Below, piece after piece: positions 32,673 through 35,156 of a DNA stretch of 35,156 bases. Each line of letters starts with the position of its first letter. The stretch's first letter is position 1. The position numbers and the translations under genes are program-made. Below the pieces are notes generated by a model. The model had not been told where the DNA came from. It made no database searches and saw only the letters and a list, made by a program, of their open reading frames with translations. The DNA is from Lentisphaerota bacterium. GTDB lineage: Bacteria; Verrucomicrobiota; Lentisphaeria; Oligosphaerales; PUNB01. Location of the stretch: contig PUNB01000122.1 in the NCBI GenBank assembly GCA_003552565.1, positions 1 through 35,156 on the forward strand, in the 5' to 3' direction.

Positions 32673-35156
32673 ATGAAAATTGATGATCAGTATTGCTCTC
32701 TTGTCGCTCAAATCAAAAATTCACGTAAAACAGTTTATTTTCTCCAGGCGGTCGTTTGTGTGACATCACTTTTGTTGTTGCTGCATCTGGGTTTAAAGGG
32801 GCCCGTCGCGATCGGGGGTGAGCCCGGTCCGGAAGGCGATGATGAGCCGGCGACAGATGAACTTCTGGCGGAAGAGGGTTCCCCGGATGAAGAAGAGATG
32901 GAATTGCTGGCACCGGAAGAGCAGGCGCCTGAGGCTGAAGAAGGAATTGATATGGTGGAGGAAGAGGACGACCGTATCAGCGTCAGTGTCAGTGAAGGTC
33001 AGATACAGGAAGTCCTTCGGACCATGGCGGCATTGCGTCCGGGCACCACGATCATGATATCTCCCGAAGTTGAAGGTGAAGTCAGTTTTGAACTTCAGGA
33101 TGTGCCTTGGCGCACCGCTCTTGATCTGATCGCCGACAACCAGGGACTGGAAATAATTGAGCGCGCTGACAATGTCTACCTGGCGCAGCCGAAAACCGAA
33201 TATGAAGAGATTGAAAGAGTAACCGATCTGGAGCTGGAGCTGTACACGGCTGAAGACATCAAAGAAATGCCTGAGGATGAATTGCGGCGGCTGTACCAAT
33301 CCCTGCGTCCGATTCCGGAAACGCTGACCGTAGAGGAAATGCGCGAGGAACTGGCCCCCCAGGCGCACGAATTTGTTAAACACTTGCGAGTGGAGAACCG
33401 CCGGGCCATCGAAGTCATTAACCAGCTGGCCCGGCAAAGTGATGTGGATTTTATTTTCTCCACTCATTTCGATGATGACCCGGAAGCTGAAACTCCTGCC
33501 CCCTCCAAAGATGAAGGGCCGCCGATTTCTTTGAACCTCCGCAATCGTCATATTTCCAGTGTCATCAGGACAGTGGCCGAGCAGGGAGGACTGTCCACCA
33601 CCTATCAGGATGACACTTGGCTGGTGAAACCGATGCGTCCCGAACAGAGGGAACTGGAACCGCTGGTCAGCGAAACTTTTCAGGTTCAATATATAAATGT
33701 GGACGAAAAGCTGGTCGAAGACCTCGAAAAAATCAGTTCCGACCGAGGGCAGATTATCACCCGCGGCAAAGTTATCACCGTTTTCGACACCGCTGACCGC
33801 ATTGAGCAGATGGATCGGATAATCTCTGATCAGGATGTGGCCACCCCGCAAGTGCTGATTGAGGCTCGATTCTTTAATCTCACAGATACTACTTCCCATG
33901 AACTGGGTATTGACTGGCGTTCTTTGGGGGAAGGCATGAGCTTGCGAGTCGCTCCCGAAAGCCTTACTTATGACTACCGCCACGGCAGGTTGATCGGGCC
34001 AGTGGATGCTAATGATGGTTCTTTCGTTGATCCCCGATATCTGCGGGACGGCGAAAACAGACTCAGCCGGTTAATCCATCCAAATTATCTGCCCCAGTTG
34101 GGTGATCGCTCTCCTGATGACCTGCCGGGCGATTACACCGCCATAGACCCGCGCACCGCCACCTTGAATCTTCCCAGCCTGGAGGCGGTGCTGTACGCCT
34201 TGGATTCCATGGACAAAGCGGAGCAGCTCTCCAACCCGAAAATCCTCGTCAGCAGCGATGAGCAGGCGACGATCCATATCGGCCGCCAGGAACCCATCCT
34301 GCGCAGCACCGTCGCCACTGTCGACGGGGAAGTGATCAGAACCTTTGAACTCGATACTAACTTTGGTGGCGAAACAGTGCGGGTGGCCGATCTGCTTTCC
34401 GACCGCGTAGGCACCATCAGCCATGATGACGCCTATACCGGTTATACCGGTTATCTCGACTTGGGCACTAAGCTCACCGTGGCGCCCTCGGTCAAAACCG
34501 AGGACGAAGTTTACATCCGGGTAATTCCTGAACTGATCAACAAACCCGGTGAAATCACGGTTGGCGAAGACGCTTTCCGACAGTCATTCCCGGAGCTTTT
34601 CAGGGTGCGGGTGCAGACTCAGTTCAACCTGCGCAGCGGCCAGACAATCGCCATTGGCGGGCTGGTCAGTGAGGATATGACAACCGATCAGCGAAGAGTT
34701 CCCTTCCTGCATCGGCTGCCTCTGGCCGGCAGGCTGTTTCAATATGATTTTGATAGGGAAATCCGTACGGAAACGATTATCTTTTTGACCGTCCATATTA
34801 TTTCTCCCGATGAAATGGATACCACCGACGGCATGCCTGTTATGTCCCGGAGCATGCAGTCGCGGGTCAACCAGATCAGAGCCGCCGATGAGGCGGGCGG
34901 TTTATATGATGAAGAAGCGCGCCAGCGCGAACTGGAAGCCGCGGAGGAAGCGGAAAGAACTCGCCGCCACCCCTGGCCCTTCGGCAAAAGAGATAAAGGT
35001 GAACCGGAAGAAGAAGCCCCCGTTCCTTCACCGGAAGAAGAGCCTCAGCCGGAACCGGCGGATGAACCTGACGATGAACCGGCTGATGAACCAGAGCATG
35101 AAGAGGCGGTGAAACCTGACGACGAAGAACCGGAAGAGAAAGAAGCCGAATCCGAG
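32673..35156 (+). CDS. pilQ: PilQ/GspD-family secretin, partial (open at window end; absent from ORF track)
   Basis: Open frame from ATG 32673 through the last base (828 codons). STN-like ISVSVSEGQIQEVLRTMAAL...GLEIIERADNVYLAQ; secretin VLIEARFFNLTDTTSHELGIDWRSLGEG, LSNPKILVSSDEQATIHIGRQEPI, LGTKLTVAPSVKTEDEVYIRVIPEL, LRSGQTIAIGGLVSED...VPFLHRLPLAGRLF. Confidence 0.9.
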   Translation, partial: MKIDDQYCSLVAQIKNSRKTVYFLQAVVCVTSLLLLLHLGLKGPVAIGGEPGPEGDDEPATDELLAEEGSPDEEEMELLAPEEQAPEAEEGIDMVEEEDDRISVSVSEGQIQEVLRTMAALRPGTTIMISPEVEGEVSFELQDVPWRTALDLIADNQGLEIIERADNVYLAQPKTEYEEIERVTDLELELYTAEDIKEMPEDELRRLYQSLRPIPETLTVEEMREELAPQAHEFVKHLRVENRRAIEVINQLARQSDVDFIFSTHFDDDPEAETPAPSKDEGPPISLNLRNRHISSVIRTVAEQGGLSTTYQDDTWLVKPMRPEQRELEPLVSETFQVQYINVDEKLVEDLEKISSDRGQIITRGKVITVFDTADRIEQMDRIISDQDVATPQVLIEARFFNLTDTTSHELGIDWRSLGEGMSLRVAPESLTYDYRHGRLIGPVDANDGSFVDPRYLRDGENRLSRLIHPNYLPQLGDRSPDDLPGDYTAIDPRTATLNLPSLEAVLYALDSMDKAEQLSNPKILVSSDEQATIHIGRQEPILRSTVATVDGEVIRTFELDTNFGGETVRVADLLSDRVGTISHDDAYTGYTGYLDLGTKLTVAPSVKTEDEVYIRVIPELINKPGEITVGEDAFRQSFPELFRVRVQTQFNLRSGQTIAIGGLVSEDMTTDQRRVPFLHRLPLAGRLFQYDFDREIRTETIIFLTVHIISPDEMDTTDGMPVMSRSMQSRVNQIRAADEAGGLYDEEARQRELEAAEEAERTRRHPWPFGKRDKGEPEEEAPVPSPEEEPQPEPADEPDDEPADEPEHEEAVKPDDEEPEEKEAESE

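Noticed and set aside
32793-33983. 396-aa minus-strand ORF in the ORF track
   Set aside because: Antisense shadow of the secretin. The plus-strand frame shows clear STN and secretin motifs and is missing from the track only because it has no stop inside the window.

Overview
The window is a gene-dense bacterial chromosome segment. I suspect a PVC-superphylum or similar lineage from gene content, but I cannot prove it. From left to right it contains: a GH65 glycoside phosphorylase/hydrolase, an AEC-family permease, a PmtA/UbiE-like methyltransferase, a divergent PRPP synthetase-like protein, an orphan hisH, an orphan NarL-type response regulator, an S-adenosylmethionine-cycle cluster (metK, adenosine-kinase-like PfkB, ahcY), a WaaP/Kdo-kinase-like protein with mutM, an XPF/ERCC4 nuclease with HhH, a 58-aa lipoprotein missed by the ORF track, nagB, and a ROK kinase-ppx-ppk polyphosphate cluster. 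The right-hand third is a type IV pilus / type II secretion-like locus: a TPR + GspE-N-domain protein, pilB, pilC, a PilS-like sensor, a sigma54 response regulator, pilM, pilN, pilO, a PilP-like protein and a pilQ secretin. The secretin runs off the window end, so it is absent from the ORF track. The intergenic regions hold several families of small palindromic repeats. The most notable is a MITE-like family with shared ends, roughly CTAGACCCyrTsCGrAAAGG...CCTTTyCGsAyrGGGTCTAG, that carries at least three unrelated palindromic interiors. Copies sit tandemly or abut stop codons and ribosome-binding sites. Other strong leads are a PilS-like sensor with no ATPase domain beside an intact sigma54 activator, and a consensus-matching sigma54 promoter upstream of pilB with one of these elements between promoter and gene. 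No rRNA, tRNA, CRISPR array or transposase gene was recognised.
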